DNA of 64,000 bases from Oceaniovalibus guishaninsula JLT2003 (GTDB lineage Bacteria; Pseudomonadota; Alphaproteobacteria; Rhodobacterales; Rhodobacteraceae). The position numbers were made by a program, and so were the translations under genes. Shown here piece by piece: positions 17,632 through 30,250 of the stretch. The notes under the pieces were generated by a model. It was given only the letters and a program-made list of their open reading frames with translations. It had not been told where the DNA came from and made no database searches. The stretch is from NCBI RefSeq assembly GCF_000299575.1, contig NZ_AMGO01000046.1, forward strand, positions 1-64,000, in the 5' to 3' direction. Every line of letters starts with the position of its first letter. Position 1 is the stretch's first letter.

Positions 17632-18834
17632 ATGCTGAACCGCCATATCCTGCTGATCGTTTCAGGCGGCATCGCGGCCTACAAGGCGCTGGAACTCGTC
17701 CGTCGCCTGCGCGAACGCGGTGCGAGTGTCACGCCGGTGATGACCCGCGCCGCCGCGCAGTTCGTCACGCCCCTGTCGCTGTCGGCGCTGGCCGGGGTCC
17801 GCGTCCATACCGACTTGTGGGATCTGACGGCCGAGGCCGAGATGGGGCATATCCAGCTTAGCCGCGTGGCGGATCTGATCGTCGTTGCCCCCGCAACGGC
17901 CGACCTGATGGCGCGTGCGGCGCAGGGCCGAGCCGACGATCTGGCATCGACGCTGCTGCTGGCGACCGATACGCCGGTGCTGATGGCACCGGCGATGAAT
18001 GTGCGCATGTGGACGCATCCGGCGACCACGCGCAATCTGGCGACACTGCGCGCGGACGGCATCCGTTTCGTCGGTCCCGACGAAGGCGACATGGCCTGCG
18101 GCGAATACGGGCCGGGGCGCATGGCCGAGGTTCCGGCAATCCTGACGGCAATCGACGCGCAGTTTGCCGCGCCGCGGCTGCGGGGGTTGCACGCACTGGT
18201 CACGTCCGGCCCGACGCACGAACCCATCGACCCGGTGCGCTATATCGCCAACCGTTCGTCCGGCGCACAGGGCACCGCCATCGCGGCCGCGCTGCACCGG
18301 CTGGGCGCGCGCGTGACCTTCGTGACCGGCCCCGCGACGACGCCGCCGCCGCCCGGACCGGCCGTGATCCGGGTCGAAACGGCGGCCGAGATGCACGCGG
18401 CGGTCAAGGCCGCGCTGCCTGCCGACATCGCCGTCTTCGCAGCGGCCGTCGCGGACTGGCGCATCGCCAATGCGGCTAGCTCGAAGATGAAGAAAGGCGC
18501 GGGCAGGCCCGAACTGTCGCTGACCCAGAACCCCGACATCCTGGCCGACATCGCCGGGATGACCGAAGGGCGCCCTTCGCTGGTGGTGGGCTTCGCCGCC
18601 GAGACGGACGATGTGCTGGCCAACGCACGGGCCAAGCTGGCGCGCAAGGGGTGCGACTGGATCGTGGCCAACGATGTGTCCCCGGCGACGGGCATCATGG
18701 GCGGGGCCGAGAATGCCGTCACGCTGGTCACGTCCGACGGGGCCGAGGACTGGCCGCGCGCGTCCAAGGAAGCGGTGGCCGACCGTCTGGCGCATCGGAT
18801 CGCGGAGGCGCTGGCGAGGGACACGGCGCGGTGA
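17632..18834 (+). CDS. coaBC: Bifunctional phosphopantothenoylcysteine decarboxylase / phosphopantothenate-cysteine ligase
   Basis: 400 aa from the ATG at 17632. The N-terminal flavoprotein CoaC half has [20 protein letters not shown] and [18 protein letters not shown] with EYGPGRMAE; the C-terminal CoaB half has [24 protein letters not shown] and [22 protein letters not shown]. Together they convert 4'-phosphopantothenate to 4'-phosphopantetheine for coenzyme A. dut follows in a GTGA overlap, as in many bacteria. Confidence 0.97.
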   Translation: MLNRHILLIVSGGIAAYKALELVRRLRERGASVTPVMTRAAAQFVTPLSLSALAGVRVHTDLWDLTAEAEMGHIQLSRVADLIVVAPATADLMARAAQGRADDLASTLLLATDTPVLMAPAMNVRMWTHPATTRNLATLRADGIRFVGPDEGDMACGEYGPGRMAEVPAILTAIDAQFAAPRLRGLHALVTSGPTHEPIDPVRYIANRSSGAQGTAIAAALHRLGARVTFVTGPATTPPPPGPAVIRVETAAEMHAAVKAALPADIAVFAAAVADWRIANAASSKMKKGAGRPELSLTQNPDILADIAGMTEGRPSLVVGFAAETDDVLANARAKLARKGCDWIVANDVSPATGIMGGAENAVTLVTSDGAEDWPRASKEAVADRLAHRIAEALARDTAR

Positions 18835-19298
18835 ACCGGGTCGAGGTTTCCCTGATGCGTGAGGGTTGGGCCGATCCGACCATCCCGCTGCCCACCTATG
18901 CGACCGACGGTGCCGCCGGGGCGGACATCCGCGCGAACTTCGCGGCACCCGACCGGGGCGGCCTGCCGATCGAACCGATGGCGCGCGCCATCGTCCCCAC
19001 CGGACTGCGCATGGCAATCCCCGAGGGGTTCGAGATGCAGTTGCGCCCCCGGTCGGGGCTGGCCCGCGATCACGGCGTGACGCTGGTGAACGCGCCTGCG
19101 ACGATCGACGCGGATTACCGGGGCGCTGTCGCGATCCTGCTTATCAATCTCGGGCAGGTGCCGTTCGTCGTGCTGCACGGGATGCGGATCGCCCAAGGGG
19201 TGATCGCGCCGGTCGTCCGGGCGGCCTTTGCGGAAACCGACCGTCTGGATGGCACGCCGCGCGGCACGGGCGGCTTCGGTTCGACCGGCACATCCTGA
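18831..19298 (+). CDS. dut: Deoxyuridine 5'-triphosphate nucleotidohydrolase (dUTPase)
   Basis: 155 aa, trimeric dUTPase. Motifs: [16 protein letters not shown] (motif 1), [12 protein letters not shown] (motif 2), [19 protein letters not shown] (motif 3, catalytic Asp), [10 protein letters not shown] (motif 4) and the C-terminal GTGGFGSTG (motif 5). It hydrolyses dUTP to dUMP and keeps uracil out of DNA. GTG start overlaps the coaBC stop; its own stop overlaps the ATG of the next gene by one base, so coaBC-dut-thiF form one operon. Confidence 0.97.
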   Translation: MNRVEVSLMREGWADPTIPLPTYATDGAAGADIRANFAAPDRGGLPIEPMARAIVPTGLRMAIPEGFEMQLRPRSGLARDHGVTLVNAPATIDADYRGAVAILLINLGQVPFVVLHGMRIAQGVIAPVVRAAFAETDRLDGTPRGTGGFGSTGTS

Positions 19299-20359
19299 TG
19301 CTGCTGGCGCTGCTTCTGGCCGCCGCGATCTGGTTCGGCGGCAGGCGGATCGGCTGGCCGGTTCAGGCCCGGCTGACAATGCTGGCGTTGCTTTACGTCG
19401 CGATCCTTGCGGTGAACGTGGGACTGCCCCCAGGCAATCCGCTGCGCCAAGCGACGGGCGGGTCTGCGGGCGAATGGCTGGTGCTGGGCGGCGTCGCGGC
19501 GCTGGTGCTGCTTTACCGGGCCGGTCTGGGCCGTCTGCGCGGCCATGTGCGCCCCGAAAACCGCAAGCCCGAACTCGCGCCGGGCCAGTTCGCGCCCGGC
19601 GAGGTGCAGCGCTACGCACGCCATATCGCCCTGCGCGAAATCGGGGGTCCGGGACAGAAGCGGCTGAAGGCGGCGAAAGTGCTGGTGGTTGGGGCGGGGG
19701 GCCTCGGCTCTCCGGCACTGCTATATCTCACGGGGGCGGGCATCGGCACCCTGGGGGTGATCGACGACGACACGGTCGAGCAGACCAACCTTCAGCGGCA
19801 GATCATCCATACCGATGCGCGGACGGGCATGCCCAAGGTCTTTTCCGCCGAGCTGGCGATCCGGGCGCTGAACCCCAACGTCGCCGTCAGACCCTATCGC
19901 CGCAAACTGACGGCCGACATGGCGACGGCTTTGGTCGAGGATTACGATCTGGTGCTGGACGGGACGGACGACATCGGCACACGGTATGTCGTCAACGCCG
20001 CCTGCATCGCCGCGCGGGTGCCGCTGATCTCGGGGGCGCTGTCGCAATGGGAAGGTCAGGTGACGATCTTCGCGCCCTGGGACGGAACGCCCTGCTATCG
20101 CTGCATCTTTCCCGACCGTCCCGCGCCGGGGCTGGCGCCGAGCTGCGCCGAAGCGGGGGTGCTGGGGCCGCTTCCCGGCATCGTCGGGACGATCATGGCC
20201 GCCGAGGCGATCAAGGAGCTGACTGGCGCTGGCGAAACGCTGCGCGGCCGCATGGCGATCCACGACGCGCTTTGGGGCGAGAACCGGACCATCCTGCTGA
20301 CGCCCCGCCCCGATTGCCCCGATTGCGGGCACCTTCGGCGCGGGGCAGCGGCCCGTTAG
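19298..20359 (+). CDS. ThiF/MoeB/HesA-family adenylyltransferase with N-terminal membrane segments
   Basis: 353 aa. Residues 1-75 hold about three hydrophobic stretches (LALLLAAAIWFGG; MLALLYVAILAVNVG; WLVLGGVAALVLLYRAG), unusual for this otherwise soluble family. The E1-like domain starts RYARHIALREIGGPGQKRLK and has ATP-binding GAGGLGSPALLYLTGAG, DDTVEQTNLQRQI, and the zinc CxxC pairs CYRCIF and CPDCGH. It would adenylate the C-terminal glycine of a small sulfur carrier (MoaD or ThiS type); which one is not shown. Converges with the P450 gene with a four-base overlap. Confidence 0.88.
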   Translation: MLLALLLAAAIWFGGRRIGWPVQARLTMLALLYVAILAVNVGLPPGNPLRQATGGSAGEWLVLGGVAALVLLYRAGLGRLRGHVRPENRKPELAPGQFAPGEVQRYARHIALREIGGPGQKRLKAAKVLVVGAGGLGSPALLYLTGAGIGTLGVIDDDTVEQTNLQRQIIHTDARTGMPKVFSAELAIRALNPNVAVRPYRRKLTADMATALVEDYDLVLDGTDDIGTRYVVNAACIAARVPLISGALSQWEGQVTIFAPWDGTPCYRCIFPDRPAPGLAPSCAEAGVLGPLPGIVGTIMAAEAIKELTGAGETLRGRMAIHDALWGENRTILLTPRPDCPDCGHLRRGAAAR

Positions 20360-21543
20360 GCCGGACGCAGACCGTCCAGCACGATCCTGTCGCGCGGCAA
20401 GGCGGGAAGGGCGGCCATGTTCAGCTCGAAATCCTGCGCGGGCGTGGACCATTCGGCCCGCCGCGTCAGCCAGCGCACCGCTTCTTCCATCACCTCGATC
20501 GTCGTCCATTCACCCGGACAGCGATGTCCGTCGGCCAGCCCGCCGCCGCCCTGCGGGATCATCTGGAATGCGCCGATATCGCAATCCTTGAAGCGGTCGG
20601 GCCTGAAACTGTCGGGATCGTCCCAGTTGCGCGGATCGCGGTTCACCGAGCGAATTTCCAGAATGACGCGCTGACCTTGCGGGATGGTCACGCCATCCAG
20701 CACGGCATCGTGCCGCGCCTTGGCCGCCAGCATCGGAAAGAAGGGATAAAGGCGCCGGACCTCCTGCACGAAACGATGCACCTCGTCGTCATCGTCGGGC
20801 CGCGCTTCGGGGTGGTGGACAAGCGCATGGGCGCTAAAGGTGATGAAGGCCGATATGGCGACGACGGGGCGCAGGAAATTGACAAGCTCGACCGCGGCGA
20901 CATCGACGGGCAAAGGCTTGCCATCGGTATCCGGCCAATGCGCCACCAGATCCAGCACGCTGCCCGGATCGCGCCGGTCGCGGACCTGCCGGACCAGGTT
21001 CGCGGCCCAGCGGTCGGCATCGCGTCGGGCCGTCCACGCGGTCAGGTGGCGCGGGTCGTTTGGTCCGGCATGTTCGAACAGGCGCGACAGCATGCGCGTG
21101 GTATCGGGCAACGCCGCGTCGGCAACGGCGATGCCGGCCCAATCGCAGACCACGCGGGTCAGCAGCAGCTCCATCTGGTCCTGAAGAACGATCCGGCCGG
21201 GCCGCGCGGCCGCCAGCGCATCCATCGCCGTCCCGGCGCGCGCCGCGATATCCTTGGCGCGGTCGGGGCCCAGACGCCGCAGGAACAGCGCCTTGCGTTG
21301 ACGATGTTCCGCATCGTCCAGACCCTGCACCCCCTCGGGGCCGAACAACGTGCGACGCAGGAAGGTCGGCGCCGCGCCGGTCCGCTGCATCGCATCGGAA
21401 TAAAAGAAAGGCGCCGCCGTCGATCCGGCCAGAAACGTGGTGGGCTGCAAAAGCAGGCGCGCGTTGAAGGCGGCCCGGTCGCCCGCATGCCGGCCGATCC
21501 AGCGATAGGGATCGCGGGCAAGATGAAGGGATGCGTCGAGCAT
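20356..21543 (-). CDS. Cytochrome P450 of the CYP152 (fatty-acid peroxygenase) type
   Basis: 395 aa. The heme loop reads IPQGGGGLADGHRCPGEW, with the proximal ligand Cys342 in the short GHRCxGEW form known from CYP152 peroxygenases. The I-helix has NFLRPVVAIS (Arg225-Pro226) in place of the acid-alcohol pair of monooxygenases; in CYP152 this arginine binds the fatty-acid carboxylate. ExxR is at 261-264 (EVRR). Inferred role: H2O2-driven hydroxylation or decarboxylation of fatty acids, needing no redox partner, which agrees with the lack of ferredoxin genes nearby. Own ATG at 21543. Confidence 0.87.
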   Translation of the reverse strand: MLDASLHLARDPYRWIGRHAGDRAAFNARLLLQPTTFLAGSTAAPFFYSDAMQRTGAAPTFLRRTLFGPEGVQGLDDAEHRQRKALFLRRLGPDRAKDIAARAGTAMDALAAARPGRIVLQDQMELLLTRVVCDWAGIAVADAALPDTTRMLSRLFEHAGPNDPRHLTAWTARRDADRWAANLVRQVRDRRDPGSVLDLVAHWPDTDGKPLPVDVAAVELVNFLRPVVAISAFITFSAHALVHHPEARPDDDDEVHRFVQEVRRLYPFFPMLAAKARHDAVLDGVTIPQGQRVILEIRSVNRDPRNWDDPDSFRPDRFKDCDIGAFQMIPQGGGGLADGHRCPGEWTTIEVMEEAVRWLTRRAEWSTPAQDFELNMAALPALPRDRIVLDGLRPA

Positions 21544-21606
21544 GGCATGTCCAGTGCGTTATTTATCCGTTAATGCCCGAAGCGCGCGAACGATCCATCC
21601 GCAGGC

Positions 21607-21635
21607 TTGCGGCCCGCTGCCGGGCTGCACTAGGG
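21607..21635 (+). promoter_or_regulatory. Possible promoter of the amino-acid ABC genes
   Basis: TTGCGG (21607-21612), 17 bases, CTAGGG (21630-21635), followed by TCCG. Shares CACTAGGGTCCG with the coaBC upstream region. Confidence 0.4.
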
Positions 21636-21669
21636 TCCGACCCAAGCCATCCGACATACGGAGTCTGCC

Positions 21670-22452
21670 GTGAAGTTCCTGCCGACCCTTCTTGCCGCGA
21701 TCCTGCCCTTCGCTGTCTCGGCGGCCGATCTTCCCGATCTGGACGGCCGCGAGATCGTCGTCGCGGTCGAGAACGCCTATCCGCCGCTGCAATATATCCG
21801 CCCTTCGACGGGCGACGCCGTGGGCTGGGAATACGACGCCATGGCCGAGATCGCTGACCGGCTGAACGCGACGGTCAGCTTCGAGAATACCAGTTGGGAG
21901 GCGATGATCGCCGCCGTCGCGCAGGGCCAGTACGACATGGGCATGACCGGCATCACCATCCGCCCCGACCGGGCCGAAGTGGTGGATTTCAGCGACCCCT
22001 ATATGGTGTCCCAAATGCGGATGCTGGTGCGCGCCGACGAAAGCCGCTTTTCCGACGCCGAAGGCTTTGCCGCCGATCCCGACCTGTTGATTGGCGCGCA
22101 GCCGGGCACCACGCCCTTCTATGTCGGCATCTACGAGATTCTGGACGGCGACGAATCCAATCCGCGCATGCGCCAGTTCCAGACTTTCGGCGCAGCGGTG
22201 CAGGCGCTGCGCACCGGCGATATCGACCTCGCGCTGACCGACAGCACGGCGGCCGAAGGGTATGTCGCCAACAGCGACGGCGCGCTGAAGATCACCGGCG
22301 ATCCGCTGGGCACCGAGGAGTTCGGGTTCATCTTTCCCAAGGACTCGGATCTCGTCGGGCCTGTCAATGCGGCCGTCGCCTCGATGAAGGCCGACGGGAC
22401 TCTGGACGCGCTGAACAGCCGCTGGTTCGTGGAAACCGAATTGGGCCGATAG
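21670..22452 (+). CDS. Amino-acid ABC transporter substrate-binding protein
   Basis: 260 aa with a signal peptide ([18 protein letters not shown], cleavage near residue 19). Mature part has the type 2 periplasmic fold of solute-binding family 3: [57 protein letters not shown] and [17 protein letters not shown]. Likely ligand a polar amino acid. GTG start at 21670. A permease follows 10 bases on, but no ATP-binding subunit is in the window. Confidence 0.9.
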   Translation: MKFLPTLLAAILPFAVSAADLPDLDGREIVVAVENAYPPLQYIRPSTGDAVGWEYDAMAEIADRLNATVSFENTSWEAMIAAVAQGQYDMGMTGITIRPDRAEVVDFSDPYMVSQMRMLVRADESRFSDAEGFAADPDLLIGAQPGTTPFYVGIYEILDGDESNPRMRQFQTFGAAVQALRTGDIDLALTDSTAAEGYVANSDGALKITGDPLGTEEFGFIFPKDSDLVGPVNAAVASMKADGTLDALNSRWFVETELGR

Positions 22453-22462
22453 GCGCCGCTTC

Positions 22463-23254
22463 ATGCCCCGCGCCGACACGCGGCACGACCGCGATTTTCC
22501 CTATTGGCTGGTCCTGGCCTGTGCACTGGGGTTGTGGTTCCTCTACCGAATCGCGGTCGATGCGCTTTACCTGCAAATCCTTCGGACGTTGCTCAACGGG
22601 GCGTGGGTCACGTTCTATGTGACTGTCATCTCGTTCTTCTGCGCCTGCCTTCTGGGGATCGGTCTGGCGCTCATGTCGCGGTCGGGGTCCATCGTCGTGC
22701 GGCAGGCGGCGCGCTTCTGGGTCGAGATCGTGCGCGGCATCCCGATCCTCGTGTTGCTTCTTTACGTCGCGTTCGTTCTGGCGCCCGGTCTCGTCTCGCT
22801 CTGGAACTGGCTGGCCGGTCCCTTCGGGCTGGAACCGGCGGGCACGCGCGACTTCGCGCTGATCTGGCGCGCGGTCCTTGCGCTGGTCATCGCCTATTCC
22901 GCCTTTCTGGCCGAGGTGTTCCGCGCCGGCCTGTCCTCGGTCGATCATGGCCAGATCGAGGCTGCGCAGTCGCTTGGCCTCAAGCCCTGGATGCGGTTCC
23001 GCCATATCGTCTGGCCGCAGGCGCTGCGGACCATCCTGCCGCCGCTGGGCAACGATTTCATCGCGATGGTCAAGGACAGCTCGCTCGTCTCGGTGCTGGG
23101 GGTGCTGGATATCACGCAGCTCGGCAAGGTGACGGCGGCCGGCAATTTTCGGTATTTCGAAACTTACAACGTGGTCGCATTGCTCTACCTGACGATGACG
23201 GTGGGCCTTTCGCTGGCCCTGCGCGGGCTGGAACGCAGGTTGCGGCGGCGCTGA
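22463..23254 (+). CDS. Amino-acid ABC transporter permease (HisM/GlnP type)
   Basis: 263 aa with about five membrane segments. The EAA loop that contacts the ATPase is clear: SLGLKPWMRFRHIVWPQALRTILPPLGNDFI. RGIPILVLLLYVAFVLAP is another conserved block of polar amino-acid permeases. Pairs with the binding protein directly upstream. There is one permease gene, which suggests a homodimeric channel, and the ATPase must be encoded elsewhere. Confidence 0.92.
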   Translation: MPRADTRHDRDFPYWLVLACALGLWFLYRIAVDALYLQILRTLLNGAWVTFYVTVISFFCACLLGIGLALMSRSGSIVVRQAARFWVEIVRGIPILVLLLYVAFVLAPGLVSLWNWLAGPFGLEPAGTRDFALIWRAVLALVIAYSAFLAEVFRAGLSSVDHGQIEAAQSLGLKPWMRFRHIVWPQALRTILPPLGNDFIAMVKDSSLVSVLGVLDITQLGKVTAAGNFRYFETYNVVALLYLTMTVGLSLALRGLERRLRRR

Positions 23255-23280
23255 CCGATCTGGACAACAAGGAAAAGCCG

Positions 23281-25317
23281 ATGAATCCGCTTTTGCAGGA
23301 CTGGACCGCGCCCTACGGGATGCCGCCGTTCGACGCGATCACCGACGACGATTTCGCCCCGGCCGTGGACGCGGCGCTGGACGATGCCCGCGCGACCGTC
23401 GCTGCGATCGCGGACAATCCCGACGCCCCGACATTCGCCAACACGGTCGAGGCGTTGGAGCGGGCGGACGAAAAGCTGGACCGGGTGCTGTCGGTGTTCT
23501 TCACCCTGGCCGGGACGTCGTCCAATCCGAAGCGCGAGGAACTGAGCCGTCGGTTTTCGCCGAAACTATCGGCCTATTCGTCCGAAGTGACGATGAACAG
23601 GGCGCTTTTCGCCCGGATTGACGACCTCTGGCAGCGGCGTGATGCGCTTGGCCTCGATACCGAGGGCGCGCGGCTGTTGTTTTTGACCCATCGGTCCTTC
23701 GTTCGGCAGGGGGCGCTGCTGGAAGGGGCGGATCGCGAGCGGCTGGCCGAGGTCAAGGCGCGGCTGGCGATGCTGGGTGTGCAATTCACGCAGAACCTGC
23801 TGGCCGACGAACGCGACTGGTTCATGGAACTGGCCGAGGGCGATCTGGAGGGGTTGCCGCAATTCGTCGTCGATGCCGCGCGTTCGGCGGGCGAGGAGAA
23901 GGGCGTGGCGGGGCCTGTCGTGACGCTGAGCCGGTCGCTGATCGTGCCGTTTCTTCAGTTTTCGCCGCGCCGCGACCTGCGCGAACGGGCCTGGCGGGCC
24001 TGGACCGGCCGGGGCGCGAATGGCGGCGAGACGGACAATCGCGCCATCGCGGCCGAGATTTTGCAGCTTCGGGCCGAAAGGGCGCGGCTGCTGGGGCATG
24101 ACAGTTTCGCCGACTGGAAGCTGGAAACGGAAATGGCCGGGTCGCCCGACCGGGTGCGCGATCTGTTGATGCAAGTGTGGAAGCCGGCCCGCGCGGCGGC
24201 CTTGGCCGATGCCGACGTGCTGACCGCGATGATGCGGCAGGACGGTATGAATAGCGTATTAGAACCGTATGACTGGCGCTATTATGCCGAACGCCGCCGC
24301 GCCCAAGAACACGACCTTAACGAAGCCGAGCTGAAGCCCTATTTCCAGCTCGACCGGATGATCGAGGCGGCGTTCGCTTGCGCGCACCGGCTGTTCGGTC
24401 TGTCCTTCGCGCCGGTCGATGTTCCGCTGCACCACCCCGATGCCCGCGCCTGGGAAGTGACGCGCGACGGGCGGCACATGGCGGTGTTCGTCGGCGACTA
24501 TTTCGCGCGCGGCGGCAAACGGTCGGGCGCCTGGTGCTCGGCGCTTCGGTCGCAGCGCGCGGGCGTGCGTCCCATCGTGCTGAACGTGTGCAACTTCGCC
24601 AAGCCGCCCGCGGGGCGTCCCGCCTTGCTGAGCCATGACGACGCGCGCACGCTGTTTCACGAATTCGGCCATGCGCTGCACCAGATGCTGTCCGATGTGC
24701 GCTATGAGGCGATCAGCGGCACCAGCGTCGCGCGCGACTTCGTGGAACTGCCCAGCCAGCTTTATGAACATTGGCTGGACGTGCCGCAGGTGCTGGCCGA
24801 TCACGCGCTGCATGCCGAGACGGGCCAGCCGATGCCGGACGATCTGCGAAAGCGGCTTCTGGCGGCGGGCACCTACGACATGGGGTTCCAGACCGTCGAA
24901 TACGTCGCGTCGGCGCTGGTCGATCTGGAGTTTCACAGCGCCGAGCCGCCCGCCGACCCGATGGAACGGCAGGCGGAGATCCTCGACGCCATCGGGATGC
25001 CCCACGCCATGGGAATGCGCCATGCGACGCCGCATTTCGCGCATGTCTTCGCGGGTGACGGATATTCGGCGGGCTACTACAGCTACATGTGGTCCGAGGT
25101 GATGGATGCCGATGCCTTCGCCGCGTTCGAGGAAGCGGGCGGCCCGTTCGATCCCGAGATCGCCGCGCGGCTGGAGCGTTACATCCTGTCGGCCGGCGGG
25201 CGGCAGGAAGCCGAGGACGCCTATCGCGCATTCCGCGGCAGGCTGCCGGGGGTCGAGGCGCTGTTGAAGGGCCGCGGCCTGCTGGCCGACGCGGCACCGC
25301 CGGGGGGTCCAAGTTGA
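23281..25317 (+). CDS. M3-family metallopeptidase (oligopeptidase A / dipeptidyl carboxypeptidase type)
   Basis: 678 aa from the ATG at 23281. The gluzincin zinc site FHEFGHALHQ has His460, Glu461 and His464; the third ligand region is ISGTSVARDFVELPSQLYEHW. The N-terminus PFDAITDDDFAPAVDAAL is the usual M3 start. A cytoplasmic enzyme that clears peptides up to about 20 residues. It lies 26 bases after the permease, so it could help use imported material, which is inference only. PrlC and Dcp cannot be told apart by reading. Confidence 0.93.
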   Translation: MNPLLQDWTAPYGMPPFDAITDDDFAPAVDAALDDARATVAAIADNPDAPTFANTVEALERADEKLDRVLSVFFTLAGTSSNPKREELSRRFSPKLSAYSSEVTMNRALFARIDDLWQRRDALGLDTEGARLLFLTHRSFVRQGALLEGADRERLAEVKARLAMLGVQFTQNLLADERDWFMELAEGDLEGLPQFVVDAARSAGEEKGVAGPVVTLSRSLIVPFLQFSPRRDLRERAWRAWTGRGANGGETDNRAIAAEILQLRAERARLLGHDSFADWKLETEMAGSPDRVRDLLMQVWKPARAAALADADVLTAMMRQDGMNSVLEPYDWRYYAERRRAQEHDLNEAELKPYFQLDRMIEAAFACAHRLFGLSFAPVDVPLHHPDARAWEVTRDGRHMAVFVGDYFARGGKRSGAWCSALRSQRAGVRPIVLNVCNFAKPPAGRPALLSHDDARTLFHEFGHALHQMLSDVRYEAISGTSVARDFVELPSQLYEHWLDVPQVLADHALHAETGQPMPDDLRKRLLAAGTYDMGFQTVEYVASALVDLEFHSAEPPADPMERQAEILDAIGMPHAMGMRHATPHFAHVFAGDGYSAGYYSYMWSEVMDADAFAAFEEAGGPFDPEIAARLERYILSAGGRQEAEDAYRAFRGRLPGVEALLKGRGLLADAAPPGGPS

Positions 25318-25422
25318 CGCTAGGGCACGTAATGGTGACAAGAGTTCATCCCGCTTCGCGACGTCTATCCCTACTCTGACTGGACCGGCCCAGAGACTGG
25401 CCGCATTTTCAGGGGAGGATAG

Positions 25423-25986
25423 ATGATGAAGACTTCGATATACGGGGCGCTGGCGGGAATGATTTTCATGGGCGTGCCCGCTGTTGCCCAAGAAACCGCA
25501 CCTTTCGGCACAGACGAGGATGCCGATTATGCCGCGCAGCTTTGGGAAGTGATGACAGGCCTGGGGCTGGTTGGCGAGGGCGCTATGCAGGCCGCGCCCT
25601 ATCCCGGCACCGATCCGCATGGAATGATGCTGCAGACCTTCTATACCGACGCAGAGGTCGCCGGGCATCGTGGCGCGCTGGTGGTCAAGCGCAATTATGG
25701 CCCCGAGGGCGTGACGGTTGACGAGGTTCTTGCCGACCCGGCCGCGCATCTGGGCGCGGTGACGATCATGTTCCGCCGTGCGCAAGACTACGATCCCGAA
25801 ACGGGAAACTGGTTTTACGCCAAATACCTGCCCGACGGCACGCTGGACCGGAACCCGGCCGACATGGCCCTTGCCGGGCTGGTCGGCAAGGGTGCAGATG
25901 CCGGATGTATCGCTTGCCATCAGGCCGCGGGGGGTGACGATTACCTGTTCACCACCGACGCCGATCTGACCGTCGCCGTCGAGTGA
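25423..25986 (+). CDS. Cytochrome P460 family protein
   Basis: 187 aa, secreted (MMKTSIYGALAGMIFMGVPAVAQ signal). The P460 domain blocks are visible: VVKRNYGPEGVT near residue 87 and VTIMFRRAQDYDPETGNWFYAKY near 120-140. A single heme c motif CIACH lies at residues 162-166 close to the C-terminus. P460 cytochromes of nitrifiers oxidise hydroxylamine through a lysine-heme cross-link; here the function is unknown. No ammonia-oxidation genes are nearby. A 105-base gap precedes it and a hairpin follows. Confidence 0.83.
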   Translation: MMKTSIYGALAGMIFMGVPAVAQETAPFGTDEDADYAAQLWEVMTGLGLVGEGAMQAAPYPGTDPHGMMLQTFYTDAEVAGHRGALVVKRNYGPEGVTVDEVLADPAAHLGAVTIMFRRAQDYDPETGNWFYAKYLPDGTLDRNPADMALAGLVGKGADAGCIACHQAAGGDDYLFTTDADLTVAVE

Positions 25987-25993
25987 CTGCGGC

Positions 25994-26015
25994 GCGGGGG
26001 CGTACGCGCCCCCGC
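25994..26015. terminator. Bidirectional hairpin between convergent genes
   Basis: Perfect nine-base stem GCGGGGGCG/CGCCCCCGC with loop TACG, eight bases after the P460 stop and 19 before the stop of the sulfate-activation gene on the other strand. No T run on either side. Confidence 0.6.
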
Positions 26016-26034
26016 GTCGACGGTCAGGCAATGA

Positions 26035-27741
<1,707 letters not shown>

Positions 27742-27781
27742 GACGAAGACGCGCTTTCGGTTGACCGGGATTTGCCCCGGC

Positions 27782-27809
27782 CCCTAGCGCAGCGGCCCCG
27801 CCGCTTCAA
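27782..27809 (-). promoter_or_regulatory. Possible promoter of the sulfate-activation gene
   Basis: Minus strand TTGAAG (27809-27804), 16 bases, CTAGGG (27787-27782). The -35 hexamer falls in the loop of the hairpin that ends trxB transcription. Confidence 0.4.
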
Positions 27810-27817
27810 GGCGGGGC
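27795..27817 (-). terminator. Probable trxB terminator hairpin
   Basis: Eight-base perfect stem GCCCCGCC/GGCGGGGC with a seven-base loop, 13 bases after the trxB stop. Not followed by a T run. Confidence 0.5.
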
Positions 27818-27830
27818 GATGGGCCCCGGC

Positions 27831-30162
<2,332 letters not shown>

Positions 30163-30250
30163 GCGGCGATCCTTCCTGCGGCAGATCGGGGTCGTCGCAG
30201 GGAAGATCGCCGCCGATTGCGTCGCCGGTCGGGCAGCGCGGTGGCCTGTT

